A stretch of DNA of 54,097 nt. Source: Bacteroidales bacterium (GTDB taxonomy: Bacteria; Bacteroidota; Bacteroidia; Bacteroidales; Prolixibacteraceae). The notes beneath the pieces were generated by a model. It made no database searches and was not told the DNA's origin. It worked only from the letters and a program-made list of their open reading frames with translations. Positions 7,498 through 16,577 of this stretch are shown piece by piece; position 1 is the stretch's first letter; each line of letters opens with the position of its first letter. The position numbers and the translations under genes are program-made. The DNA lies in assembly GCA_031272965.1 (NCBI GenBank), contig JAISSS010000056.1, positions 1 to 54,097 on the forward strand. The letters run 5' to 3'.

Positions 7498-9126
7498 AAT
7501 TTCGGGATAATTTCTGATAAAATATACAGGTGTACATGCCCATGCGTGGCAATAGCTGTTTATGGGCGCAAAGTTGTAGGGCGACAGCAAGTCGTTGTCA
7601 GGGTCATATACTTCCCAGAATGTGTCAGCGCCTTTGTGTACCATTCCTCCCCAATATTGTAGCAGATACTCTCTTGCCTCTGTATGCAGGCCGCAGGCTA
7701 TGAGCGCTTCGATGAAGAAATGCGTTCCATAAGGGGTGCCGGGGTAAACGGCTTCCGGCATGGAGAGGACTGTTTTCAGCGCTTTCTGAGCCTCTTTCTT
7801 GCTGAGTACTCCGCCCAGCGTCATCCATGCCTGCGACAGATATGAAATTTGCCGGTCAGGGCCGCTGACGAACACGCCGCGTTTGGCGTCAAACATGTTT
7901 TTTCTGGCCGCCCCTGCCAGTTTTGCGGTGAACGCGGGCAGGGTAGCCACGTCTTTTTGTCGTCCCAGCAGCTGTGCAAGCTCGCAGGCATCCTTGAAGG
8001 TTTTCACGAAACAGCCCTGAATGGCCGCTTTCGTGTCGAAGCCTGACCGCCAGTCAAAGAATATCCATATCGGCTTGCCGTTATACATGAAAGTGTCTCC
8101 GATGAATGTTTTTGCCACTTCCGTCTGTTGCAGGGCTACCGGCCACAAGTCGAGGGCGGTCTCACGGTCGCCGGTATTTTTCAGATAGTCGAGCAGAGCG
8201 GTATTGAACAGCAGGGCATAATCGAGGATTTGCGTTCCGGTTTGCGGGTGGATGTCTGGAATGTCGAATGCGCAGGCATGCAGCAGCCCGTCCGGGGCCG
8301 CGACGGCGGCCAGCAGATACAGGCATCGTTTTGTCAACGTGTGGTTCTTGAACGAGCAGGCATTTGCAAGCGCCTCAAGGTAGAGGTCGCCAAGCCAGAG
8401 GCGCCGGTCGCGCTTGGGGCCGTCTTCATAGACAGTCTGCATACATTCACGCAGGGTCGCCACACCGATGCGGTCGATGTCCTTAATCAGCGGCGGTGTG
8501 GCGGCGGGCAGCGGTTCCGGCTCGCCGACAGCGGATGTCTGTGCGCGAATGTTCATCTCAGAAATCCGGAAATCAAACGATGACGACCCCAGCACTTCTA
8601 TTTTGAGGTAGCGAAATGAAACCCGCCGCGACAGAGAGAACGAGCTGGGGATATAATCCACCGTAACCGTTTCATCCTGCAACCATGCACGGCTCAAGCC
8701 GCCGGGGTACGGGTCAAAAGGAATGGCTAATTCGGCCGGAGTTTCGGCAAAAGTGAGCTTCAGCCGGACGGGAGCATCCGACACGCTGGTAGTGGTGAGT
8801 GCAAACGTACAGGAAAAATAGCCGGTGAGATGCTCTCCGAAGTCCAATACTGTACCTGACTGCGTTTTCAGGGATGTGTCGAAGAACGCCGCGGCTGCGC
8901 CCGCCTCCACCGCCTTCCAGCCCTGATATGCCGCCGTATCACTAACGATGGCTACCTTCCTGACCGGATATTTTACCGTTTCCTGCATCACCGACATAGC
9001 AGCGGCGGCCTTTTGCAGCCACAAGTTTCGTTGCTGCGGGGAGAACACATCTCCTGTCTGCGCATACCCCACCAGGGCAACACTGCCAAGCGTCGCCGTA
9101 ACAGCAATCTGTGCGAACAGATTCAT
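7486..9126 (-). CDS. Short GH78-like alpha-L-rhamnosidase
   Basis: This 546-residue exported protein has a signal peptide (about 1-22), an N-terminal beta-sandwich region and an (alpha/alpha)6 region from about residue 215 with the GH78 signature DGPKRDRRLWLGDL near 234. Near the C-terminus, FWEVYDP contains E505, the position where the family places its general base. GH78 enzymes hydrolyse terminal alpha-L-rhamnosides, but most exceed 850 residues; this one has lost the usual accessory domains or forms a compact subfamily. The stop codon of rprY is only 27 bp upstream and no clear promoter is seen between them, so it may be the last gene of an rprX-rprY-GH78 transcript. A different rhamnosidase lies immediately downstream. 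Confidence 0.75.
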   Translation of the reverse strand: MNLFAQIAVTATLGSVALVGYAQTGDVFSPQQRNLWLQKAAAAMSVMQETVKYPVRKVAIVSDTAAYQGWKAVEAGAAAAFFDTSLKTQSGTVLDFGEHLTGYFSCTFALTTTSVSDAPVRLKLTFAETPAELAIPFDPYPGGLSRAWLQDETVTVDYIPSSFSLSRRVSFRYLKIEVLGSSSFDFRISEMNIRAQTSAVGEPEPLPAATPPLIKDIDRIGVATLRECMQTVYEDGPKRDRRLWLGDLYLEALANACSFKNHTLTKRCLYLLAAVAAPDGLLHACAFDIPDIHPQTGTQILDYALLFNTALLDYLKNTGDRETALDLWPVALQQTEVAKTFIGDTFMYNGKPIWIFFDWRSGFDTKAAIQGCFVKTFKDACELAQLLGRQKDVATLPAFTAKLAGAARKNMFDAKRGVFVSGPDRQISYLSQAWMTLGGVLSKKEAQKALKTVLSMPEAVYPGTPYGTHFFIEALIACGLHTEAREYLLQYWGGMVHKGADTFWEVYDPDNDLLSPYNFAPINSYCHAWACTPVYFIRNYPEIFAK

Positions 9127-9153
9127 GATGTCGGAATTAATTTAATAATAAAA

Positions 9154-9867
9154 TCAGCTTTCTAAGATGTCAACGATGAGCTTGTATCCTTTTCCGTGAA
9201 CGTTGATAATTTCTACTGACGGTTCATTTTTCAGGTGTTTGCGCAGTTTCGTGATATATACGTCCATGCTGCGGGCATTGAAGTAATTGTCGTCCACCCA
9301 GATTGTTTTCAGGGCAAAGTTCCGCTCCAGTACGCGGTTAGCGTTATTGCACAGCAGGCGCAGCAGTTCCGATTCTTTGGTGGTCAGTTTCAGGGGCGAG
9401 CACCCTTCCTGCGTCAGCGTCTGCTTTCTGGGGTCGAACAGATACACGCCGAGCCGGTAAACGGTCTGCTCGTAAGCCTTGCTGGCCTGGTCGGTACGGC
9501 GCAGGATTGCCTCAATGCGAAACACTAACTCTTCCATGCTGAACGGCTTGGTGATGTAGTCGTCAGCGCCCGATTTGAACCCCTCAAGGATGTCCTCTTT
9601 TAAGTTCTTGGCGGTCAGGAAGATGATGGGAATCTCCTTGTCAACCATGCGGATTTCTTTGGCCAGACTGATGCCGTCTTTTTTGGGCATCATAATGTCT
9701 AAGATGCACAGACTGTATAGCCCTGGCGATTTCTTAAAGCCGTTATAAGCGACTTCACCATCGCCATAAAGGTCTGCATCATAGCCCTTTACGGCTAAAT
9801 ACTCTTTTAATAACATGCCGAGGTTCTCATCGTCCTCAGCTAACAGCAGTTTTACTTTTTTCTCCAT
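9154..9867 (-). CDS. rprY: OmpR-family response regulator RprY
   Basis: DNA-binding response regulator, partner of the upstream kinase. The receiver domain (1-120) has the acidic pair D12/D13, the phospho-acceptor D57 in ILDIMMPKKDG, and the conserved Lys in DDYITKPF. The C-terminal winged helix (about 140-232) is of the OmpR/PhoB type. The run NLKEDILEGFKSGADDYITK is very close to Bacteroides RprY, hence the symbol. Its start overlaps the rprX end by 32 bp, which suggests translational coupling. RprXY in Bacteroidetes was first linked to tetracycline-resistance regulation and later to stress responses; here it sits ahead of a rhamnosidase gene. Confidence 0.9.
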   Translation of the reverse strand: MEKKVKLLLAEDDENLGMLLKEYLAVKGYDADLYGDGEVAYNGFKKSPGLYSLCILDIMMPKKDGISLAKEIRMVDKEIPIIFLTAKNLKEDILEGFKSGADDYITKPFSMEELVFRIEAILRRTDQASKAYEQTVYRLGVYLFDPRKQTLTQEGCSPLKLTTKESELLRLLCNNANRVLERNFALKTIWVDDNYFNARSMDVYITKLRKHLKNEPSVEIINVHGKGYKLIVDILES

Positions 9868-11407
9868 TTTGACTTACGTTAATATTAATCAGAGGAAATG
9901 AGACAATGAACTTGGTGCCTTTATTGATGACACTTTCTGCCTTTATTTTTCCCTGGTGAGTTTCAACTATTTTTTTGACATAATGCAATCCTAATCCAAA
10001 CCCCTTTACGTTGTGGACATTTCCGGTAGGTACGCGGAAGAACTGGTCGAATATCTGCTCCAGATGTTCTTTCGGAATACCTATTCCGTTGTCTTTGACC
10101 GACAGTATGAAGCAGTCGTCCCGGTTCTCGGTGGTAACGACAATTTCGGGCTTCTCGCGGCTGTATTTTACGGCATTATCCAGCAGATTGAACACCATAT
10201 TGGTAAGGTGTACCTCGTCGCCGTTAATGAGGTCGCTATCGGCGTGGAGTTCGGCAGAAAGGCTCCCGTTTTTGTTCTTCACACGCAGGCCGAAATTGCT
10301 CACGGCCGTTTGCACAATTTCGTGGAAGTGCAGCTCGCGGAACTTCATTTTCAGACGCCCTTCGCTGAACACCGCCCGTTGCAGCACCTGCTCCACCAAA
10401 TGACTAAGCCGCTTGCTCTCGTCGAGGATAGTGCCTGACAGTCGCTTGACCGCTGTCGGCGATTCGGCCATCTGCTCGTCGTGAAGCATTTGACTGGCTA
10501 ATGAGATGGTCGATATTGGTGTCTTCAATTCGTGGGTCATGTTATTTATAAAATCGTTCTTTATTGCCGACAGCTTCTTCTGTTTTAATATTATGTGGAT
10601 AGTATATGCGAATATCGCGATAAGCATGGCCGTGAGGATGATTATTGGCACTACCATAAAGCCGGTTTCGTTGAGCAGATAGCTGTCGCGGCGCGGGAAA
10701 TATACACGCAGGTAATGCCCTTTGGGTTGCGGGTCATTGGGGAACAGCAGTCGCGTGTATTCTTTGCGGTTTTCGGGGTGATAGTTGGCACCGCCTATCT
10801 CGAATTTTTCGTTGCCCTGTGAGAAAGATTTTACGGCATAGCGAAAATCAAGGTCAATATTGTTGTTCTGAAATTCCGTATGCAGGATGTTCTGCAGTTT
10901 CAGCGAATCGATGCGCTTCTGAATAGGACGCCGCGAGAGCTCATCCCGTGCCCATATCTGGACGAGCAGGTTATATGCTTTTTGCTGTCTGATATTCCCC
11001 AGATTGCGCAGGTCCCTGTCCCTGTCATACATGCGGTCGAATGCGGAATGGTCGTCCGGTCGTCCTCTTTCGGTAGAGTCGAGCGGGATATGTGGCAGTG
11101 GGGGCGGCGCTTCCTGAATGGTCAACTCCCGATAGCGGGAAGAAACGTTGAGCCGCGCATCGGAATACTGCTCCTGTATATCGTACAGTCTGGCGTAGCC
11201 GAAGTCGGCATCCGGCATGGAAAGTAGCGCCATCTCGTCATAATCCAGCCGGTCAATGACGCCCCTGAGCGTCTGCTCAACTTTTTGGTCAAACTGCTGC
11301 TCCCTGATGAAATATGCCTTCATCAGGGATACGGTTTGTACAACAATCAGGCCGGCCATTACCACTGCCATCGTAACTATTAATGTACTAATTACTTTTC
11401 GGTTCAT
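9836..11407 (-). CDS. rprX: Sensor histidine kinase RprX
   Basis: Membrane histidine kinase of 523 residues. Transmembrane helices at about 6-29 and 251-274 flank a periplasmic sensor of some 220 residues. The HisKA domain has H292 in NNMTHELKTPIS; the ATPase domain carries the N box (FNLLDNAVKYS), G1 box (DNGIGIP) and G2 box (GFGLGLHYV). Upstream in-frame codons exist to 11437, but the ATG at 11407 starts the hydrophobic helix, and the -7 element lies only 6 bases before it. That makes 11407 the earliest usable start and implies a nearly leaderless message. It overlaps rprY by 32 bp. Confidence 0.9.
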   Translation of the reverse strand: MNRKVISTLIVTMAVVMAGLIVVQTVSLMKAYFIREQQFDQKVEQTLRGVIDRLDYDEMALLSMPDADFGYARLYDIQEQYSDARLNVSSRYRELTIQEAPPPLPHIPLDSTERGRPDDHSAFDRMYDRDRDLRNLGNIRQQKAYNLLVQIWARDELSRRPIQKRIDSLKLQNILHTEFQNNNIDLDFRYAVKSFSQGNEKFEIGGANYHPENRKEYTRLLFPNDPQPKGHYLRVYFPRRDSYLLNETGFMVVPIIILTAMLIAIFAYTIHIILKQKKLSAIKNDFINNMTHELKTPISTISLASQMLHDEQMAESPTAVKRLSGTILDESKRLSHLVEQVLQRAVFSEGRLKMKFRELHFHEIVQTAVSNFGLRVKNKNGSLSAELHADSDLINGDEVHLTNMVFNLLDNAVKYSREKPEIVVTTENRDDCFILSVKDNGIGIPKEHLEQIFDQFFRVPTGNVHNVKGFGLGLHYVKKIVETHQGKIKAESVINKGTKFIVSFPLININVSQNGEKSKTAVS

Positions 11408-11413
11408 CGGGGG

Positions 11414-11421
11414 CAAAGATA
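11414..11421 (-). promoter_or_regulatory. -7 element of rprX
   Basis: The minus strand reads TATCTTTG, an exact match. The expected transcription start, about 7 nt downstream, coincides with the A or T of the rprX ATG at 11407, so the mRNA may have little or no leader. Confidence 0.6.
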
Positions 11422-11644
11422 ATACTTTAAGAAACACAATTTTAACACTTAACGTTTTTTAACAAAATATTTTTGTCAAAAAAATAAAAATAAGCCTCTG
11501 CATAATCCTTTTACGGCAAAAAAATGCGGTCATCACAGCTTCCTGAAATGCAGCAGATTCCACATTTTTGCAGGGGTAATGAATTTATTTATGGCCATTG
11601 TTAATTTTTACAAGCGAGATGGTCTGCTGTAACAAAAAAAATGC

Positions 11645-11652
11645 TTACTTTG
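11645..11652 (+). promoter_or_regulatory. Probable -7 element of the Crp/Fnr gene
   Basis: TTACTTTG matches TAnnTTTG at 7 of 8 positions and would give a leader of about 53 nt before the ATG at 11712. It lies in the 304-bp intergenic region divergent from rprX; the rest of that region is AT-rich and shows no other feature. Confidence 0.45.
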
Positions 11653-11711
11653 CGGCCGATTTTATAAACAGTTTAAATGACAGGGTAGCGAAAAACTGCC
11701 ACAGAATTTCC

Positions 11712-12413
11712 ATGCAAGGGGCAAATAACATCTTACGCGAACTTTTTGAGAACCCGAAATCGGTTTTCAGTGTACTTTCTCCTGCCGAACAGCACGACCT
11801 GCAGGGGGCATGGCAGATTGTACCGGTCAGGAAAGACGAATTTATTTATAAGGAAGGCGATTGTCCTGCCGGATTTATCTTTCTGATAACGGGGAAAGTG
11901 AAAATCTTTAAGACGGGTGCCAGCATGCGGGAACAGATAGTCCGAATGACCAGCGCTCTGGGCTATGTCGGTTATCGGGCGCTTCTGGCGGACGAGATTC
12001 ATAACGCCTCGGCAGTAGCGCTCGAGAACTCTGTCATTTGCAGGGTTCCGCCTGTTCATTTCTTCAACAGGCTGTTGAAGAACCCCGATTTTTCGTTCCG
12101 CCTGCTGCGCAAATTGGCCTCCGAGTTGGGCTTCTCCAATTCCCGCACTGTAACGCTCACCCAAAAACATATCAGAGGGCGATTAGCCGAATCACTGTTG
12201 CTGCTGAAAGAAAAATATGGCTTTGAACATGACGGGGCTTCCCTGAAAGCATACCTCTCACGCGAAGATATCGCCCGCCTCTCGAATATGACCACCGCCA
12301 ACGCCATCCGAACCCTCTCCTCATTCGTGGACGAAAAAGTTATTACCGTTGATGGCCGCATCATCAAAATCATCGACATCACCCGTCTCGAAAGCATCAG
12401 CACGTCAGGATAG
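11712..12413 (+). CDS. Crp/Fnr-family transcriptional regulator
   Basis: A 233-residue protein with an N-terminal cyclic-nucleotide-binding-type beta barrel (about 20-130) and a C-terminal winged helix-turn-helix (about 160-215, with the recognition region SREDIARLSNMTTANAIRTL). The barrel lacks the Cys cluster of oxygen-sensing FNR, so the effector is unknown; many Bacteroidetes members of this group respond to redox, nitric oxide or small molecules. The reading frame is open from 11598, but the ATG at 11712 gives the usual N-terminus (FENPKSVFSVLSPAEQ) and lies after the likely promoter. It is convergent with the tricorn gene and separated by a shared terminator. Confidence 0.85.
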   Translation: MQGANNILRELFENPKSVFSVLSPAEQHDLQGAWQIVPVRKDEFIYKEGDCPAGFIFLITGKVKIFKTGASMREQIVRMTSALGYVGYRALLADEIHNASAVALENSVICRVPPVHFFNRLLKNPDFSFRLLRKLASELGFSNSRTVTLTQKHIRGRLAESLLLLKEKYGFEHDGASLKAYLSREDIARLSNMTTANAIRTLSSFVDEKVITVDGRIIKIIDITRLESISTSG

Positions 12414-12468
12414 TTCGCGGACATAGTTATGCCCGCAACATACTGATGCAATATATCTATAGCATAAC

Positions 12469-12505
12469 AAACAGGGCTGTACGGGAGACCATACAGCCCT
12501 GTTTT
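12469..12505. terminator. Bidirectional intrinsic terminator
   Basis: AAACAGGGCTGTA (12469-12481) and TACAGCCCTGTTT (12492-12504) form a 13-bp perfect stem with a 10-nt loop, between the stop codons of two convergent genes. T-runs flank the stem in both reading directions. Confidence 0.85.
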
Positions 12506-12511
12506 CAGGCC

Positions 12512-15500
12512 CTATTTGCTCTTGTCCGGCGCTTTTGGCACAGGCGGAAGCCCTTTATACTGTGACAGTTGCGACTTGGCTACTTCTATAGCCTTGTCTA
12601 ACTGGGTGTCATGGCCGAGATATTCCTCGTGCGGGTCGTTGTCAATGACGATGTCAGGGTCAACGCCATAGCCTTCGATAATCCATTCGCTTTTTTCGGC
12701 CGAGTAGGTGGCATATTCGGGTTTACGCAGGTCGGCGCCGTCCATGAACGGCAGCGAGCCGCTGATTCCGATGACGCCGCCCCAGCTGCGTGTGCCGATG
12801 ACCGTACCGAGTTTATATTGCTTAAATCCCCACGGAAACAGGTCTCCGTCAGAAGCAGAGAAGCGGTCCATCAGCAGGATTTTAGGCCCCATCATCATGG
12901 CTTCGGGCTTCGGGTCGGGATGCGTTTGGTTGCGCGATACGGTAGCCCGTTGTGCCTCGCGCCGTAGCCGTTCCAGAATCATGGGCGATACGTTGCCGCC
13001 ACCATTGCCGCGGTCATCGATAATCAGCGCTTTCTTGTTGAGCTGCGGATAGAAATGCTGCGCGAACTCGTTCAGCCCTTCGGCGCTCATGTCGGGGATA
13101 TGCAGGTACCCCACTGCGCCGTCTGTAGCTTCGGCCACTTTGCGGGTGTTGGCTTCCACCCAGTTGTAGTAATACAGCGCCGATTCGGATGCTACAGGGC
13201 GTACAAGCACTGTGCGGGCGCCTGTCTCCGAGGGTTTACTGTTGATGCCGATAACGGTTTCGATGCCGGATTTTCCGACCAAAAGTTCATAAATATCATT
13301 GACAGACTTAGCACTTACCCCGTCAACGGATGTGATAAAGTCGCCTTCGTGGATGTTCATTCCCGGTTCGGTGAGTGGCGAGCGCAGCTTTTCGCTCCAG
13401 TTGGCGCCTTTAAGGATGCGGTCGATGCGGAAGAAGCCTGACGCATCGCGGCTCACTTTGGCGCCCAGCAATCCCAGCGGGATTCGTTCCGGCTGCGGAC
13501 GCTGGCCACTTGACACGTAGGCATGACCAACGCTCAGCTCGCCGATGAGCTCGCCGATGACGTATGTGAGGTCGTCGCGGTGCCGGACGTATGGCACCAA
13601 GACGGCATATTTGTCGTGCATGGCTTTCCAGTTGACGCCGTGCATGTTCTCCACATAGAAGAAGTCGCGCATTTGCCGCCAGCTTTCGTCGTATATCTGC
13701 TTCCATTCCTGCGCATAATCAACCCACGTTTTCATGCGGGACAGGTCAATGGGGGTGCTGAAACTGACATTGCCGGACGGCAGTCCGATGACATACCACT
13801 GTCCGCGCTCTGCCGCCAGCATCTTTTTGTTGTCTGCCGCCAGCATATAATTGAAATGGCCGAGTGTGGTCTCTTTCTGCTCTTTCAGGTCGTACCGCTT
13901 GGCCGTACCGCCGTCGCTGTAGAACACTGCCCCGTCCACGCAGGCTAAGTTGCCGTAGTTAGAGGCTCCGACAGGCAGCGAGATGATGCGCTCGCCGATG
14001 CCGTCAAGGTCAATAGCTGTCTGCTTTTCGCTCTTCGGGGCATCGTCTGTATTTTTTGTTTTTTTGTCCTTTGCAGTGGGAGCATCCGCTTTTGCGGGCT
14101 GTTTTTCAACGGTTACAGAATCGTTGCGGTAGGCGAATGGCGATGGCGTGTCTTTGGCGAGCAGAGCCATGTAAACCCGTTCCATGCGGGTATAGGCATG
14201 GTTCCATTCCGTGCTGCTGTATATCGGGTTGAAGTCGCGCTCTGAGGTGAACAGCAGATATTTGCCGTCGGCGGAGAACGCGGGGCTGCCGGAATAATAC
14301 CAGCTATCGGTAACATCGCTCACAGCTTTCGTCTCTAAATTATAGAGCGAAATCACGGCGAAGCGGTTGTCTGTTTCGCGGCTGAATGTCAGCCAGCGGC
14401 TGTCGGGCGACCAGCTAAATTCGCGGATGACGCCATATTCCGAGCGGCAGGCCTCGGTGATTTTGCCTGTTTCAGTATCCACATAATGGAGGCGGTGTTT
14501 GCGGTCGTTCCATGCTATTTTGCGGCTGTCGGGCGACCATTTGAGGCCGAAGTAGTATGTATCGGCGCCTTTGGTGAGTTGTCGCGCCTCGCCCCCGCCG
14601 GAAGCATCGCGCACGTATATTTCAAATTCGCCGGAGGCATCCGACAGGTATGCAATTTGTCTGCCGTCGGGCGACCATTTAGCGCCGCGCTCGTGGACCC
14701 CCGGCGTACGGGTCATGTTTACAGTAACACCCTTTTCGGCGGGAACGCTGAACACCTCCCCGCGGGCGCTGAACACCACGCGCTTGCCGTCAGGCGACAC
14801 GCTGCCGTCAAAAACTGACTGCGCGGCGTCTTTCCACCCGTTGCGGGCATATATAAAGTCGCCTGGAACTTCTATCGGCACCTTCACCGGCTTGCGCTCT
14901 TTCACGTTCATCCGGTAGATGTAGCCCCCGTTCTCAAAAACTATTTGGTCGCCGCCAATTGAGGGAAACTTGACGTCAAATTCCTTGAAATCGGTAACTT
15001 TTTCCTCCTTTTTGGTTTTATTGTTATACACGAACAGGTTCATAGTGTGGTCGCGGTCGGAGAGGAAGAATATCTCGTCGCCCGCCCACATCGGGAATAT
15101 GTCTTGTGCGCTGTTGTCAGTGATTATATCAATGGCGCCGGTTTTAAGGTCGAAGATGCGGACGTCATCGGCCATTCCGCCTTTATAGCGTTTCCATGTC
15201 CGGAATTCGCGGAATACGCGGTTGAAGGCTAACTTTGAGCCGTCAGGTGAATAGCTGCAAAAGCCGCCTTCCGACAGCGGGAGTTCCACCGACAGCCCTC
15301 CCTCTGCGGGAACGTTAAACAGCTGGCCTTTGAAGTCGTTGAAGGTCTGCTTGCGCGAGCGGTAGGTTATATTTTTGCCGTCAGGTGTCCAGGCCATCAC
15401 GATGTTGTTTGGCCCCATGCGGTCGGAAAGGACATCGCGTCCGAGCGTTGCGGTGTGGGTCAGGCGGCGGGGTTGACCACCGTCGGCAGGGATGACAAAC

Positions 15501-15766
15501 ACTTCGGTGTTGCCGTCATACTGGCCTGTAAAGGCTATTTGTTTGCCGTCGGGCGAGAACCGTGAGAACATTTCATAGCCGGGGTCGGAGGTGAGCTTGC
15601 GGGCTGTGCCGCCCGTAGCCGCCACTGTGTAGAGGTCGCCCGCATAGCTGAACACTATCCTGTCGCCTGAAATGGCAGGAAACCGCAGCAGTCGTGTCTC
15701 TTCGGCACGTGCCACCGAAAATGCCGCCGTCAAGCCGCATACTGATAAGAATAATTTCCGTAACAT
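12512..15766 (-). CDS. Tricorn-type S41 serine protease
   Basis: Large exported peptidase of 1084 residues, probably degrading peptides in the periplasm. After a signal peptide (1-21) come WD40-like beta-propeller repeats (about 25-560) with SPDGK/SPDSR loops, a Lys/Ala-rich linker (about 540-580), a PDZ-like domain (about 780-860) and the C-terminal S41 core. Catalytic residues can be placed as H748 (SVGHAYV), S972-D973 (SASDGD) and E1031 (IEGYGVDPD), matching the tricorn arrangement. In-frame codons extend upstream to 15922, but the ATG at 15766 starts the signal peptide, and the promoter element lies between the two. Single-gene transcript. Confidence 0.9.
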   Translation of the reverse strand: MLRKLFLSVCGLTAAFSVARAEETRLLRFPAISGDRIVFSYAGDLYTVAATGGTARKLTSDPGYEMFSRFSPDGKQIAFTGQYDGNTEVFVIPADGGQPRRLTHTATLGRDVLSDRMGPNNIVMAWTPDGKNITYRSRKQTFNDFKGQLFNVPAEGGLSVELPLSEGGFCSYSPDGSKLAFNRVFREFRTWKRYKGGMADDVRIFDLKTGAIDIITDNSAQDIFPMWAGDEIFFLSDRDHTMNLFVYNNKTKKEEKVTDFKEFDVKFPSIGGDQIVFENGGYIYRMNVKERKPVKVPIEVPGDFIYARNGWKDAAQSVFDGSVSPDGKRVVFSARGEVFSVPAEKGVTVNMTRTPGVHERGAKWSPDGRQIAYLSDASGEFEIYVRDASGGGEARQLTKGADTYYFGLKWSPDSRKIAWNDRKHRLHYVDTETGKITEACRSEYGVIREFSWSPDSRWLTFSRETDNRFAVISLYNLETKAVSDVTDSWYYSGSPAFSADGKYLLFTSERDFNPIYSSTEWNHAYTRMERVYMALLAKDTPSPFAYRNDSVTVEKQPAKADAPTAKDKKTKNTDDAPKSEKQTAIDLDGIGERIISLPVGASNYGNLACVDGAVFYSDGGTAKRYDLKEQKETTLGHFNYMLAADNKKMLAAERGQWYVIGLPSGNVSFSTPIDLSRMKTWVDYAQEWKQIYDESWRQMRDFFYVENMHGVNWKAMHDKYAVLVPYVRHRDDLTYVIGELIGELSVGHAYVSSGQRPQPERIPLGLLGAKVSRDASGFFRIDRILKGANWSEKLRSPLTEPGMNIHEGDFITSVDGVSAKSVNDIYELLVGKSGIETVIGINSKPSETGARTVLVRPVASESALYYYNWVEANTRKVAEATDGAVGYLHIPDMSAEGLNEFAQHFYPQLNKKALIIDDRGNGGGNVSPMILERLRREAQRATVSRNQTHPDPKPEAMMMGPKILLMDRFSASDGDLFPWGFKQYKLGTVIGTRSWGGVIGISGSLPFMDGADLRKPEYATYSAEKSEWIIEGYGVDPDIVIDNDPHEEYLGHDTQLDKAIEVAKSQLSQYKGLPPVPKAPDKSK

Positions 15767-15795
15767 ACAGATTGTCTTTTTTGATAAATCGGATG

Positions 15796-15803
15796 CAAAG
15801 TTA
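15796..15803 (-). promoter_or_regulatory. -7 element of the tricorn gene
   Basis: TAACTTTG on the minus strand is an exact TAnnTTTG match, 30 nt upstream of the ATG at 15766. It supports the shorter start. Confidence 0.6.
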
Positions 15804-15856
15804 CTGTTTTTTCGTCTTTGAACTGTGATTTTATTATGATTTATTTGACTGACATG

Positions 15857-16095
15857 ATTTTTTGGCACACAGATAACACAGGTTAGACGGATTTTCGCAG
15901 ATTTCTTTACCACAAAGGGCACAAAGAAAGAATCCTGTTAATTTTTTAATCTTGTAAAATCAATGTTCAGACTGCCTGTCTGAGTTGTGATTCGTATGCT
16001 TATGATTACCATGATTTTGAGACCGCGTACTGCTGAAACACCTACATTACCCCTGTCGGGGCTCAGTGTCCGCCCCCGTCATTGCGAATGAGATA
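15857..16095. repeat. Composite of eroded dispersed repeats
   Basis: This non-coding stretch is a mosaic of short modules seen in intergenic DNA of many Bacteroidetes: CACAGATAACACAGG..., ACCACAAAGGGCACAAAG, AATCCTGTTAATTTTTTAA, a TGTTCAGACTGCCTGTCTGA module, TACCATGATTTTGAGAC, the hairpin CCCCTGTCGGGG, and CGTCATTGCG. Part of it resembles the repeat at 2023-2122. It leads straight into the AT-rich remnant at 16088. Confidence 0.55.
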
Positions 16096-16384
16096 CCGTA
16101 TGTGGGGATATTTCATCGGCGATGTCTATGATTATGAAAAATATGCAGCTAAAAGTGCTGGAAATACGAAATGGGCGACCATGCCTGATAATTGTACATC
16201 AAAGTGGTTCAAACCTGCTATTTTCTTTGAGCTATATAATACCAATAATCTGACAAAAGCACATATATACAAGTGTTTAATATCGGACGTAACATATGTA
16301 GCCAAGTTGAAGCAGAAAATGTTATCGCTGTATCCTTCCAAGAAGACTACTGTTGAAGAAGTCTTTATAAAATATAATTTTTAA
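16088..16384 (+). CDS. Hypothetical protein, possible gene fragment
   Basis: An open frame of 98 residues from ATG 16088 (another ATG at 16100) to TAA 16384. The product is rich in Tyr, Lys and Asn, with hydrophobic runs typical of a folded protein (KPAIFFELY, HIYKCLISDVTYVAKLKQKM); I do not recognise the family. Base composition is clearly more AT-rich than neighbouring genes. The start lies inside or directly after a repeat module and no promoter is seen, so this may be the 3' part of a gene cut by the repeat element or by transfer. Confidence 0.35.
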   Translation: MRYRMWGYFIGDVYDYEKYAAKSAGNTKWATMPDNCTSKWFKPAIFFELYNTNNLTKAHIYKCLISDVTYVAKLKQKMLSLYPSKKTTVEEVFIKYNF

Positions 16385-16403
16385 ACTTTATTTTATAATT
16401 AGT

Positions 16404-16490
16404 ATGAGAACCGCAATCATCTCTATCACCTTTGTCAGCATCTGCATAGCTTGCAATCCTTTTGCAGAACCGTATTCCGGTTCCGTATAA
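16404..16490 (+). CDS. Tiny lipoprotein or truncated lipoprotein remnant
   Basis: A 28-codon frame with a convincing lipoprotein signal: a basic start (MR), hydrophobic core (TAIISITFVSICIAC), then only 11 further residues before a TAA. It begins 20 nt after the preceding small frame. It could be an entericidin-like mini-lipoprotein, but an early stop in a once longer lipoprotein gene is at least as likely, since repeat-like sequence (GATTGCGGGGTGAG) follows. Confidence 0.3.
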   Translation: MRTAIISITFVSICIACNPFAEPYSGSV

Positions 16491-16577
16491 CAAGCTGCAA
16501 ATTTGTCTGGTGCGGACAGAATGGATTGCGGGGTGAGCCGACGGGATAGGCGTCTCTGCATGCACCGCCTGCGCAGG

